This document shows positions 44,451-56,800 of a DNA stretch of 64,000 bases, in pieces. The notes beneath the pieces were generated by a model. That model ran no database searches and had not been told where the DNA came from. It saw only the letters and a list, made by a program, of their open reading frames with translations. Both the position numbers and the translations under genes were made by a program. The DNA lies in the NCBI GenBank assembly GCA_016584305.1, contig JACEEZ010002764.1, positions 186,070-250,069 on the forward strand. Direction: 5' to 3'. The stretch is from Chionoecetes opilio. Taxonomy: Eukaryota; Arthropoda; Malacostraca; Decapoda; Majidae. Positions within the stretch are counted from its first letter, which is position 1, and every line of letters starts with the position of its first letter.

Positions 44451-45204
44451 NNNNNNNNNNNNNNNNNNNNNNNNNNNNNNNNNNNNNNNNNNNNNNNNNN
44501 NNNNNNNNNNNNNNNNNNNNNNNNNNNNNNNNNNNNNNNNNNNNNNNNNNNNNNNNNNNNNNNNNNNNNNNNNNNNNNNNNNNNNNNNNNNNNNNNNNNN
44601 NNNNNNNNNNNNNNNNNNNNNNNNNNNNNNNNNNNNNNNNNNNNNNNNNNNNNNNNNNNNNNNNNNNNNNNNNNNNNNNNNNNNNNNNNNNNNNNNNNNN
44701 NNNNNNNNNNNNNNNNNNNNNNNNNNNNNNNNNNNNNNNNNNNNNNNNNNNNNNNNNNNNNNNNNNNNNNNNNNNNNNNNNNNNNNNNNNNNNNNNNNNN
44801 NNNNNNNNNNNNNNNNNNNNNNNNNNNNNNNNNNNNNNNNNNNNNNNNNNNNNNNNNNNNNNNNNNNNNNNNNNNNNNNNNNNNNNNNNNNNNNNNNNNN
44901 NNNNNNNNNNNNNNNNNNNNNNNNNNNNNNNNNNNNNNNNNNNNNNNNNNNNNNNNNNNNNNNNNNNNNNNNNNNNNNNNNNNNNNNNNNNNNNNNNNNN
45001 NNNNNNNNNNNNNNNNNNNNNNNNNNNNNNNNNNNNNNNNNNNNNNNNNNNNNNNNNNNNNNNNNNNNNNNNNNNNNNNNNNNNNNNNNNNNNNNNNNNN
45101 NNNNNNNNNNNNNNNNNNNNNNNNNNNNNNNNNNNNNNNNNNNNNNNNNNNNNNNNNNNNNNNNNNNNNNNNNNNNNNNNNNNNNNNNNNNNNNNNNNNN
45201 NNNN
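44451..45204. other. Assembly gap (754 N)
   Basis: Run of N. Long open frames reported across it are meaningless. Confidence 1.
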
Positions 45205-48010
45205 CCTTTAACCCCCTTTCCCCCTCCTTCCCCCCTCCAGCTTTCCCCAAAAAACCGGTTTTTTACCCCACCCCCAAAACCACTCTTTAAACCCAAATTT
45301 GATTATCAAACTGTGCGCCGCGGCCCCTTTTGGGGGCCACCCCAATCCCTTGCACAGGTGAACTGCTAAAGGGCCTATAAAGTTAACGTTCAATTCCCAC
45401 TTTTTGGCCCAGCTGCTTGAATACCTGGTTAAGGGGTCCTTCTTGAGTAGCGTCAGTGCAATTAGCTTCCCCTTTCCCCGGCCCCAAAGCAGCTACAGAT
45501 TTTCCACATCCGGTAAAAAGCATGCGGGCCAAACAGGCTGTCCCCAGACCCCCTTCCCCTTTGACTTCTCCCCCGATCTTGTCTACATCTGTGAAAGGGT
45601 TTTGCGATTTTTTTTGGTTTCCCCCAAACTTCTGATAGATAGAGTTTATCCAGGGTGCTGGGGCCATGGAAAAAGGTAATGTTGAAGCATCATTGCCTCT
45701 GAGAAAAAGGACGGGCCGGCCCCTTTTGTAGCCATCTCTCGTTGCATGCAGCGTTTTTGGAGAAGCGGGGGCGGGTATCACCCTTTCTTGTGTCGATTTG
45801 GGACCCAAGGTACCTCCCCCCCTTGTTTTTCCTGTTAGCTTGAAATGCTTTTTTCCCCGGTGCCCTAGAGCCCCTTGTCCAAAACTTCTCTCTGTACTTT
45901 GAGATTTTCCATTTTCCTTTCTGAAAAAAAACCCTAAATCAGGAAGGTCTTTTTTTTTGGGAAGATCCAGCGGGAAATTTTCCTCCACTCCCAAAAATTT
46001 GATCCCCGCCAGCTGGTTTCTTTTTGGAGAATTTGGGGCGGCCCCTTCGGTTGACTCTTTTCAGTTTGTTTGATTGATTGGGCGGTAAACTAAAGACAAT
46101 ATAAATTCCCTTGCTTTTGTCCCCCTTCATAAAGGGGTATTGGGGAAAGGGCCCAAAGCTTTTGCCACCGGGTCCAAAAGTCTTTTTGTTTTTCCCTTTC
46201 ACTTCTGGCCAAGCCCATCCCGTCAATGATGGTAGCAAGGGGGTTTTGGGATTTTCTTCTGCTGGGGGAACTTTTCTTCCCCAGTTCTTGGAAAGGGGGC
46301 CCCGCCTTGTTTTTTTTTCCCTTTAGGGGCCCCCCATCAAATTTGCCAATCCCCATGGCAGGGGGGCCTAGAGGGAAAAAGAAAAACCTTAATGTTTCCC
46401 CTGCGGGCTTTCAGCAACCAAGATCATGGGGTTGAATAATTCCCTGTCCCCCTTGAAAAACCAAACCCTCAAAAATTCTTGGATTTTAACTTTTTGCAGT
46501 GATGTTGGCGAAAGTCTTCAGGCCTTGTTTCCCTTTCCTTTTTTGCCGGGGAATTTTGTTGGGGTTTCCTGGGTCAAAGGCCTTCCCTTAAATTTTTGGG
46601 AAGGGGCCGTTTCCCTCCCTGTAGGGGCTCTCAGCAGGCCCCTGCGATTTTAAAGGAAAGGCGTTTAACAGTGCCAGGGGGAAACCGGTGACGGGCCCTT
46701 TCCTCGTCTGGAAAACCATGGGGTTAAACCCAAACCCTTTTTCCCCCCGTCGGGTTTTTCCGGGGGCTCTACTTTCCGGGGCCCCATCATTCTTCTTCCT
46801 TTCATTTTTGAAGATGGGGAATGATCATTTTTGGGGCTCCCTCCCCTCCTGCCCTTTTCTCTGAGTTGTCGGGAGGAAACCCGGCTTCTGTTTTTCCCCC
46901 TTTTTTTTTGAAAATTACTTTGTGAGGCCCTATTTGAGTTTAAAGCCTTTTTTTTTCCCCCATTTGTCTGTGGTCCTTTTTTAAACCGTCTCTTCGATAT
47001 TTTGGGTTTCCACAGGGAAAGCGACCAAACGGGGTTTCATCAAACCCCAAGCTGAAACGGAAAATTTTTCCCCTCCCATAAAACCCCAGCTTTAAACCCA
47101 ATTGGGTGTGTGGGGTGGGTAGCTGGCTCATCTGAGCTAAGTAAAAATTGGAAAAAGTACTAGCGTAGTTGCCCTTGTCGTAAAGCAAAACACCATGGAA
47201 TCATGGGTCGGTGTCAAAAGGGGGAGCCCTCCATCCCCCTTTTTTTTTGGGTGGCGGATAAGGCCCAAGAGGATCTCCAAACCCTGTCCCAGGTAGTCAA
47301 AAACCCCCCAATGAGAGAGAGAAACCCCATTCTGTGGTCACCCAGAAAACTGCGAAATCCATGCCGGGGTTTTGAGAACCTCAAGGTATTCCTCGAAGAG
47401 ATCTAAGATACGTGGGGCAAGAGGGGTTCTTGAGGGTTTTGCCCCCACCCATTTTTGGGGGTGTCCCTTGGGGAAAAAAAGTCAAAGAATCGCAAGGGGC
47501 TCCTCCAGATTTTTCCAGTTCGTTTGATGTTTGTCGTTTTTCTAGCCAGGGCCCGGAAAACCCTTTCCCCACTAAACGCAAAAGGGCTTCAAAGACCAGC
47601 TTGTTCCGTCGTATTTCTCGGTTGTAATTTTCCCGCCATCCATGGGTGCCTTTCGACTGAGCTTTTGCAATGGGCCCAGACTCCACCCAGATCCGGAGCC
47701 CCGGCATTTGGAAAAATTCCCGAGGGTTTTCTAGAAGAGTGCAGATGGTATGAAAGCCCACCCTTATGATGAGTTGCTTGAAACTGGTAAGGGTGTTTCC
47801 CAATGATCCTCGACAACCTAGCATATAATGCCTGGTCAAGAACGCAGACATCTTCGTCAGGCCCTTGATGCTGGATTTTGAGTGACTTGCTTGAGAACCT
47901 CATTACTGTGACATCTTGTGCAGGGCTTGATTGTGGGAAGGTAGCCGACGTTGTCAGGGGGGACTGCCACCTCCTCTCGGGTCATGATGTTGAAGCCGGT
48001 CCAGCTGTAT
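45205..48010 (-). pseudogene. Remains of a large invertebrate gene family (possibly FEN/XPG-like), heavily frame-damaged
   Basis: Reading the minus strand from 48010 to 45380, segments appear in a consistent order: TGFNIMTREEVAVPPDNVGY, then VCVLDQALYARLSRIIGKHP and RVGFHTICTLLEN, NREIRRNKLVFEALLRL, MLYDKGNYASTFSNFYLAQM (47188), FGRFPCGNPKYRRDGLKKD, IDGMGLARSE near 46300, HATRDGYK near 45745, and MLFTGCGKSVAALGPGKGE with LNQVFKQLGQK near 45520-45410. I recall this order from uncharacterised multi-copy genes of arthropods, corals and fish. The FTGCDxVSAFxGxGK-type motif recalls the DNA-binding loop of FEN/XPG nucleases; that is inference. Nearly every break is at a homopolymer, so sequencing error may explain part of the decay. 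Confidence 0.5.
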
Positions 48011-48091
48011 ACAAATTGTATACAAAACCACCATGACTTACTAGATATTATGATAATGCAAATCTTATCGATAAAAAAGAGATAGATAGAG

Positions 48092-48290
48092 TTGAAACCA
48101 AAGATGAGAGAGAGGAGAGAGGGGAGAGAGGGAGAGGAGGAGGGAGAGGGAGGGCGAAGGAGAGGGGGCGAGAGGAGAAGAAAAAGGGGGAAAGGAGAGA
48201 GAATGAGAGAGAAGGAGAGAGAGAAGAGAGAGAGGGAAGAGAAAGAGAGGGGAAGAGAGAGAGAGGAGGAGAGAGAAGAGAGAGAGGGGG

Positions 48291-48331
<41 letters not shown>
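48092..48331. repeat. Imperfect (GA)n tract
   Basis: Purine-rich GA with many GGA interruptions, ending in a clean (GA)n. Frames on both strands are artefacts. Confidence 0.9.
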
Positions 48332-48333
<2 letters not shown>

Positions 48334-48987
48334 TAAACAAAATCTAAACAAAGGACACTTGTCTATCCATGAGGATGATCGGTCTGCTACTTCAGCAAGT
48401 AATTCTCAGGATGAGGATGCAGCTTGACATGTCGTCCGCCATCACCTGTAATAACACGAAACACAAGTGATAAATGATCAGCAAATAAACGTCTCCTTCC
48501 TTGCTATATACGCGGCGGCAAATGACGAAACTCTGTGGATCGCCTCTGCTCATCGCTCGCCACGCTTCCCGCAAATCTTATTCGCTCATTATCATACCTG
48601 AGACGGTAAAATGGAAAAGTTGAGGAAAGTTTGTCAGTCAAATGACGGCCTCGCACCCTAGTGGCAGCCTTCCGCTGCGTCATTTATATTCAGTCAACTC
48701 AGACCACGCAAGAGGATGGTGAAACGCCCGGCCAGGTTCTTCTTCTCCTTTTTCATATGAAGCGATGCGTTGGCAATTTTCTAAGTTGAATTAGTAATTT
48801 CGTAAGCATAAGAAGGTGACTGAATATTTACGAATCTGTCACATAAATGCTCGCCGGAGCCCGACGCGTCGTGTACTCAAGAATCACGTCAACTGCTCCA
48901 CGGGTCAGGAGAGTGGTAGGTGTACCAACACATGCGCGTCGAAGACGGCATTAGTGTTTTGATTATTTTACGCTTATCTTATCCATT

Positions 48988-49265
48988 TGTCGCCTCCGTG
49001 GTGTAGTGGCTAGCGCGCCCACCTACAAATCTGCGGGCCCTGGTTCGAATCCGGGCCAGGGCAAGTCGGTGGCCAGCCCATTCAGCTGTTCATCTTTCCT
49101 TTCGGGTTGATAAATGGGTTCCTTGGGAAAACTGGGGAAGGTAACTGTGGTAACCCGGAAGTCACACTAACCCTGTGTCCCGGGGTTACAGGTTCTCACC
49201 CACCACAGGCTCATAGGCGTCGGAGATGAGCATCGAGAATAAAGCGTTAATTTGGAGAAAAAAAA
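48988..49265 (+). mobile_element. tRNA-derived SINE with A-rich tail
   Basis: Head: GTGGTGTAGTGGCTAGCGCG and CTGGTTCGAATCCGGGCCAG. The body has AACTGGGGAAGGTAACTGTG and CCCGGGGTTACAGG, and the tail is GGAGAAAAAAAA. The acceptor stem is not complementary. Confidence 0.75.
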
Positions 49266-49269
49266 GTCA

Positions 49270-51015
49270 TAATGCATGTGAGCATATTTGGTGCAACGCC
49301 ACCACCACACAATGGTTGACCACCACCACCGGGTGGTGCCAACCACTACGGGTTCCTCACCTCTTATCATACCCAAGTAAGGACTCCGGCACTTAGTTTG
49401 AACCTAAATATGACATTCGGTTATGTTGAAAACTCACCTGTAATGGTCTGGGAAGAAATATGATTGAAAGTAAGGGCAGAGCGTAATGCAGGACAATCCT
49501 ATTAACCGTGATTGCACGACGAATCTTGAATGCAGTGTCTCGATGCATCAGGTCGCACAAAGTTCTTGAATATAGCCAACATTTTATACTCAAGACACTA
49601 TTGGACTTCCGTGGCTGGAATGACGTGCCTGTAGGTTTATCTCGATGCTACTTAACATTTTTATCAGGACAATTATTTTTTTTTTCTCCTAAGTATGTAC
49701 TTCTATGAACATACTATGCTTTTGCTTCCCGCTTCCTTTATTAAGCCCGTTTGCTCTCTGAATAACGAGCCATAAAGGGGAACTGGGATATTTTGCATTA
49801 TTCTTTTTTCAGGAAGCTGCACTTTTCAGTGTCGGTCTTTGTGGCACAATATCCATAAAATAATATGCTTATTTTAATTTTTTTCAGCAATTGTGAATAA
49901 TATAATTGTGTCACCACGAAGAATGTACATAATCGGCAGAGTGTCCCACACAGCTGTAAGAGATATCATACGTTTTACTTGTACTGTGGATTCTACTTTT
50001 ATTCCTTCTTTTCATACAATCTGATATTTTTACACGTATGTGTGAATATGCATGCGTGATATATTCACGGCACTGTTGTCGGCGTTTTCTTAGCTCACAT
50101 ACAGTGTTCGTGTTCCTTTTTTATTCACACTGACACACGGATCAGAGCTACTTTTGTTTTATTCTTCATAGGAGCAATGTCTTAAGGAAAAAAAAAGACA
50201 ATTAAAAATGTCAGTAAATCTTGTCAGTCCCCATAAAAAAAAAATCAGTGAGAGATCCACGAGTTGGTCAATTTAGCTCAGAATGTGTCTTATACTTCTC
50301 TCTCCTTTTCTCTTGGCAGAGACGTTCTTTCTTTTACATTCTTTACGGAGATGGAAGCAAACCTCGGGCTAAAACATAAAGAAAGTTTTATTCCACACAT
50401 TACACATGAAAGAAAAGTTTAGTCGAGACGTCGAAGATAAATTTAGGAATATGCTGTTATGTGTGGGGCGCATTTTTGTGTTGGCTGGTGAAGGCAGCCA
50501 GTAACTCCCCCATGTTTATGAACGTTCTTCACAGATTCCTAAAATTATCAGATAGAGCTGCAGAGCGAGGCAAAAAACCCTAGTCCATATTTACAATACG
50601 GCTTTAGGACAATCTTAATCAAGCATCCGGTGCCTTGATGCATAAGTGTGCCACGGAAATTTAATGACTCATCAAAATTACAATAAAAGGACCACAAAGT
50701 GCAACAACATGGTCAATCTACTCCATAGAACATTTGGTCTTTGATTATTATATTTATTTTGTTTGCGAACCTGTTGTTCGGCAAACGTTGCTTTTTGGGT
50801 TTTTTTGTGATGAGAGTTGGTTCAAAATGTTGCAAAACCAACACAGGATGACATGGGAAAGGGAAAATATTCATAAATGTAGATAGTCTGCGCAGATTTA
50901 GTGATGCAACGTGATCATATTAGTTTATTGTGTGTTTTATAGAAGTTTACATAGTATGTAAGGTAGGTGATAAATATTAGTACCGATTAATTTAGAAAGA
51001 GTGACATTTAAGTCA
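49270..51015. other. No supported gene
   Basis: Mostly AT-rich. Open frames are short and lack motifs. Confidence 0.4.
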
Positions 51016-51017
51016 CG

Positions 51018-51605
51018 GCGGGTCACGTCAAGAAATCTTAAAGGCGGATTGGCATAGCCCACGGTGTTATGGACTCGCTCAGCGGGAGTATTTTGGCGTT
51101 GTCGGTACCTGTGCAGGGGGACAAGATCCGGGTCTTCAAGTCGCTTGTGATCCCTGTCTTACTCTATGGTTGCGAGACATGGACAATAAATAGTGACTTG
51201 AAGAGACGAATCAATGCCTTTGGTAAAAGTGTCTTCGCAGAATCATGGGGGGATCGCTGGGTGATTCGTGTCAAATCAGCGATTGCACCGTTTAGACTGA
51301 ATCGAGGCCTATAACCTGCATAGTCCTCAGCGCCAACTTCGGCTATATGGGGATGTGGCACGCTAACCCTGAAACCGATCCTTCCCCTCGGGTTGTATCT
51401 TAAAGAGACAATCCGGCGTGGAGGAGGCCAAGGGGGCGCCCACAAAGGGTCGTGGCTGGGGCAAGTTGATTTTCTTGTCAAGAGCTGCTTGGTATGGGAA
51501 AGGAGCTGCATGGGAACTCGCGCGTGGTGACCCCCGTGAGTGGCGTCGTAGGGTGGGCGAGGCGACGCGCCCCCCCGGGGTATGCCCCTAATGATTGATT
51601 GACAT
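51018..51605 (+). mobile_element. LINE C-terminal fragment (same family as 12655-14005)
   Basis: VMDSLSGSI, then VFKSLVIPVLLYGCETW at 51140-51180 and SWLGQVDF near 51450, with an end resembling YAPND and a GATTGATTGA tail. Frames are broken. Confidence 0.7.
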
Positions 51606-51730
51606 TGAAGTCGAACTCAGGTGAACAAAATTTTGTAGATTCAAGACCGGGGCACGATAGCAAGTGATGTTGGTAGCGTACATATAAGCAACAGCCAGCT
51701 TTGTTTTGATAATTAAAATAGTGAAAGTAA

Positions 51731-52005
51731 AGGCCGATTCCCACTAGTCCCGCTTCTACGACTGCCGTTGCCGTTCAGCGCCCAACAATGACGTCACCAT
51801 CTCACGTTGAGTGGCTGTAGTGGTAACCAGGCACAGTTTGCGCCTCCGCTCGAGCGGACACCGCCCAACGGGGGATGACTTGATTTTAACTTTGTACGGG
51901 AGCCGTACAGCGTACGGCGGTGCGATCGACTTTTTTTTTTACGTCATTGTTGGACGGTGTAAAGGCAACGGGCGGCCGTAGAAGCGGGCTAGTGGGAACC
52001 GACCT
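51731..52005. mobile_element. 275-bp PIF/Harbinger-type MITE
   Basis: Left AGGCCGATTCCCACTAG and right CTAGTGGGAACCGACCT are inverted with two mismatches and flanked by TAA at 51728-51730 and 52006-52008. Inner ends carry GCGGGCTAG/CCCGCTTCTACG complementarity. Non-coding. Confidence 0.75.
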
Positions 52006-52078
52006 TAAAATGGAACGGAAAAGGGACTGCTGTCAGTCCTCAAGACACCTGGGCTTCATTGAGGAAAAGAAAACTTAG

Positions 52079-52972
52079 AGTAATCGTCCAGACCATTTCA
52101 TCATTCCTGATTTAATGCAGTCAAAAAATAGCCATGATCGAGTATATCAACAATATGTTGTCACATTTTGCATCCAGTCACCCATTTTTAAATGATCCGC
52201 ATTCAAAATCTGTAAATTCCCCGAGCTCTCAAAACACAACTGGCGACCAGCAGACGACGCACCACGGCTCGGCGACGTCACAACAGTAAGCCTCCCAGCC
52301 CTGCCTGATACAGATGCGCGGAGACTCTGAGAACAATTTAGTACTTGGGGAATTTTGGTATTCTTGGTTTCTGATATTTTTTTTGTGCGATGTGGCATGC
52401 ACTTGCATCCTGTGTGGGTGCAGCGTGGGGGTTGTGCCTTTCCCGAGAGCTTAGCACCCATTTGCAAACTGTGGGGCGACGATATATGTGTGCAGACTTG
52501 TGGAGCGGCGGGTTATAGTAGCGAGGCCACCGAGATGAGAGGGCTCGCTATTACCCGCCGCTCCCCGCCGCTTCACACGTCTGCACACATATATCGTCGC
52601 CGTGTGGGTTGTGAATGGGTGCTAAGCTCTCGGGAAGGGCACAGCTTTCATGCTGTGCCCATGCAGGATGCAAGTATGTGCCGTGTCGCACAAAAAATAT
52701 ACCAGAAGCACACGGGATTCTTCGGGTACTGTATTTTTCTCTGAGTCTCCGTGTGTCTTGTGTCGGGCGGGGCTGGGTGGCTTACTCATGTGACGTCGCC
52801 AGCAAGTTTCGCGCCACGGTTGGAATGTGGCTGTTGTTTTTCCCGCGCTTTTTACAAAAATCATGTTTTTAGGGAAATAAGGCGTGAAAATTAATATTTT
52901 TTTGTGGATTAGGTATTTTGAATAAGCATTCAACATAATAATGAAAAGAAAAAATGGGTCTGGACGATTACA
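52079..52972. mobile_element. 894-bp fold-back transposon with nested palindromes
   Basis: Outer ends AGTAATCGTCCAGACC and GGTCTGGACGATTACA. Long arms (about 52079-52480 and 52600-52972) are inverted copies of one another with divergence. The centre (52474-52600) is a second, nearly perfect palindrome with GGCGACGATATATGTGTGCA and its complement. TTAA follows the right end and TTAG precedes the left. The arms also match 740-1145. Confidence 0.75.
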
Positions 52973-53017
52973 TTAAGTCCTCCTTACTACTCGCTAGTCT
53001 TCTTCATATTTGTATGA

Positions 53018-53866
53018 TTCAAAAAGGCCTATGACTCAGTGAAAAAGAAGAAGTTAATTGCTACATTAATGAAATATAAAATTGACAGCAGGATAATAGA
53101 ATGTGTAAAAAATATATATGAAAAAGATAAAACAAAAATCAAGTTAAGGAAGGATAAGGAAATAGAGATAGAAATAAGCAGTGGCATTAGACAAGGCTGT
53201 ACAGGGTCAACCACACTTTTCAAAATGCTAACCTACATGATCATAGACAAACTGGAAGAAAATGGATTAGGATACAAAGATGAAATAATAAAACTAAATA
53301 CCCTATTTAATAACAAGAACTATTTCAAGAACCATAAGAAAAACTGTATTAACAAGGCAAGAAAATTAGCAAACATGACTTATAGCATAATATTGAAGAG
53401 CTGCAACAGACTATTGGTTGGAAAAACCTATTGGAAGTCAGTAGCATTACCATCTATATTACATGGAGCAGGAGTAATAAATTACAACAAAGAGATGGAT
53501 AAACTACAAACAATAGAAAACACTTTCACAGGACAATTCTGGGAGCAAGAGGCTACGCAACACTGGCAGGCATGAGAGGGGAAATGGGAGCATCTCTGGT
53601 CAAGACAAGAATCATGAAGGCAAGGTTGGGATATGTCAATGGAGTGATGAAGGAAGAAAGAAATGAATTGATAAGAAGAGTAATGGAGGAGACAAAAGAT
53701 GATCAAAAAGATAAATGGATGAAAAATTGCAAGTCATATATGATGGAAATTGGAAGTAGTCTTGAGAAATTGGGAAGAATGAAAAGAAGAAATTGAATGA
53801 GAAGATAGAGGCATGGGATACAAAACAGTGGAAGGAAAAAATGGAGAAAAAATCAAGCCTGGTTAT
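53018..53866 (+). mobile_element. LINE (5' part), interrupted by a DNA transposon
   Basis: 5'-truncated reverse transcriptase: KAYDSVKKKKLIATLMKY, then SGIRQGCTGSTTLFKM near 53180. The segment that should hold the FADD catalytic box is missing after LNTLF near 53310. Downstream comes SVALPSILHGAGVINYNKEM and the region to KSSLVI at 53866. A frame break lies near 53796. The coding sequence resumes at 56889 after the transposon. Confidence 0.7.
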
Positions 53867-56800
53867 TAGGGTACGCCGTAGGTCCAATGAAAAGTGAAAT
53901 ATAGATTATTTCGAATTTGGCAGGGTGTTTTCTTATGTAAAATTGAATTTTAAGGGTGGTTTGTCCTCTTCAACTTTTTGGTTTGAGCACTTCTTGCTAT
54001 GCAAAAAGGAACTTTTATATTTATATGCAAAACATAGCTTAGCCCGATAAAGTAACGGCTTCATTTGCACCTATCATCAATTCTTGATCGTCTTTTTCAG
54101 GATGGCTTCTCCTTGTAACCAAGGGGTCGAAGCCCGCAACTAGACAGAGCTCTGGATCCAAGTTGGCCGCCTTTGTTGGCGGTGGACGAGAGTTTGCTGA
54201 GAGTGAGGTGCCTACGTATCGCGGCGTGATGAAGAGGGGAATCCTTCTCCAAGAACTCAGCGGCATCCGGGAGGTGTTGCAAGCGGGGGTACCCAGTGAG
54301 AGACATTGCGAAGGATCTGACCCCCATGGTGCTTGCCCAGTGGAAGAAATCAAACGCCCAGTTTGCACCTCCAGTGGTTGTTATTGACCGGTCCGTGACC
54401 AGAAGGATAGATCATTTTTGGAAGAAGGTTAGTGAAGTGGTGAGAGACAGAGCAACTAAAGCAGTAAAGGAATTCGTGGAGAAGAATATGGACAGGCTGT
54501 TTGACATAACGGCCTGCCCTCACACGATCTTCCTCTGCAAGGACCAGGAATCCCACTGCTCCAACCCCCAGCTGTGCCACGCGAGAGCACACGTGCAGTG
54601 TGACTGCCCCCTGGCCAGCAAAGTCCCTACTTTAGACCTGGAGTAGCTGTACTACCAGAGGATCAAAGTTGGGGAGGAGAGTGCAATGATGATGACAGGG
54701 GTAGACAAGAATGAGACGCATAGACAAGTGAAAGCAGCAAAGAGAAAGCAGTTGGAAGAGGAGGCTAAGCTGAAGAAGCAGAAGCAGAAAGATGAAAAGG
54801 TCAGACGTCTTGAGCTGCAGGAGCAGATGTTCCTGGGCCAGGCCGAAGATCACCAGGATTCTGAGGATGGGACGGAGGAGTCGTTCACCCTGCCACTCAG
54901 AGGAAAGAGGCAGGAGCAACAGGAGGCTGCCATACTGGTAGACCAACTGCTCAGGGAGTGGCTGGGGTGGGTCCCTGGCACCCCTTGTGATGCAGTACTT
55001 GGACAGGCCAGCTGCAAGAAGAAACACAATGCCAGTCCGGAACCTGGCGCTGGCAAGCATCCGGTTCGACGTTCCGTCCACTGCTGCTGCTGCCTTGGCT
55101 TCTGGATTCCTCCAGGACCTTATCGCTGACGGCCACCTCTCTCCAGACATGTCGTACCTGGTCTGCGATCCTAACAAGCTGAGGAGGGCCAGGCAGGATG
55201 CCATGGCATCGGCCAGGGACCTTGACCAGGGGAAGCACCAGGGTACCAAAATAGTTGGATTGGGTTACGATGGGAGGAAGGACAAGACCAGGGCGATGGT
55301 GCCCGACAGCTATGGGAAACTGCACCCAAGGTTGATCAGGGAGGAGCATGTGTCAGTGACAGAGGAGCCATCTGGAAGGTACCTTTGGCACTTTGTACCA
55401 GAGGACCCGGTGCCATCTGAGAAGCCTGCGTTCAAGGTGGCTCAGGCTCTCTATGATCTGCTGGTGACATACGACTCGACCGACTCACTGATCATACTGC
55501 AAGGTGACTCAACTAGGGCCAACACGGGGTGGAAGGGTGGTACTCACGCCCATTTGGAGAAGATGCTGGGACGCAAGCTCTTCTGGAGTATATGCGTTTT
55601 GCACACAAACGAGTTGCCCCTGCGCCACCTTATCACCAGCATCGACGGGCCTACCTCATCTGACACTGGCTTCACGGGTCCAGTGTGCAGTCTGCTGTCC
55701 AGTGTGAATGAGATGCAGTACAACGCAGAGTTCAGAGGAGTGCCAGGCGGTGAAGATCTCACGGAGATACCGGAGTATATCCTGGTCAACATGTCCACTG
55801 ACCAGCAGGTCTCCTACCAGCTGGTCCAGGCTGTGAAGCGGGGGTTTCTTCCGTCCGAGCTGCAGGAGATCAAGTGTGGCAAGGTGTCCCACTCCAGATG
55901 GCTCACCACAGCCCAGTCGCTCGTGTACATGTGGACCAGAAAGCATGGACTGACTGGCAAAGAACTGAACACCCTGAAAATCCTAGTCAAGTACTGCCTG
56001 CAGATGTACTTTAAACTCTACTACGACATCAAGGTTCACCACAGACTAGAGGACGGCCCCAAGCACATCCTCACGCAGCTCAGAGTGATGAGGTCGCAGC
56101 CCAAGAAGGTCCAAACAGCTGTGACCTTCTACGTGCGGACAGGAGCATGGTTCGCACACTCAGAATGTGTCCTCCTCTTGCTGATGGCGAGTCAGAGTGA
56201 GGACGACCGCAGGTTCGCCGTGACCCAGATTTTGAAGCTGAGGGCTGGCGAGGAGTATGGGGACACCAGTGTAAGACCTCGCATCACACCCAAGCTGAAC
56301 TTGTCAGCCACCAGCTTGCAGACACTGATCAGCTGGCAGCCTGGCCAGGTGCACGAGCCGGCATTCACCTGTTCACTGTCCGGGGATCAGATCCAGGAGA
56401 TCCTGGTCAAGCCGTACGAGGTTCCGGAGTTCTCTATTCACACTCAGAGCACCGAAAGAGTCGTGAAGCAGGTGACAGAGGCTGGGGCAGCAGGCCAGAG
56501 ACGGGTTCATCCGGGCTCGGGCCCACCACTGGGAGACCATGCCCTGCTTCAGGTCTAAGAAGGACATGATGGACACGTTCTAGGCCAACGTAGAGGCTGT
56601 GACACTGTGATGTAGTGCCTGATGAACCAACTGATCAGAAAGAGTTTACCACGCTAGTCATTTGGAACTCATATTGGTGCATGATGCAATAAACAGGACC
56701 AACCGGACACTGCGTACTCATTTAAGCATTATTCGATAAGGGTGCAATATAAAAGTGCGATTTTGCATAGTAGGAATTACTCAAATGCAAAAATAGATAG

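Noticed and set aside
44014..45369. 451-residue frame and three other long frames across the gap
   Set aside because: Created by the 754-base N run; only the part before about 44240 is Gypsy coding sequence.
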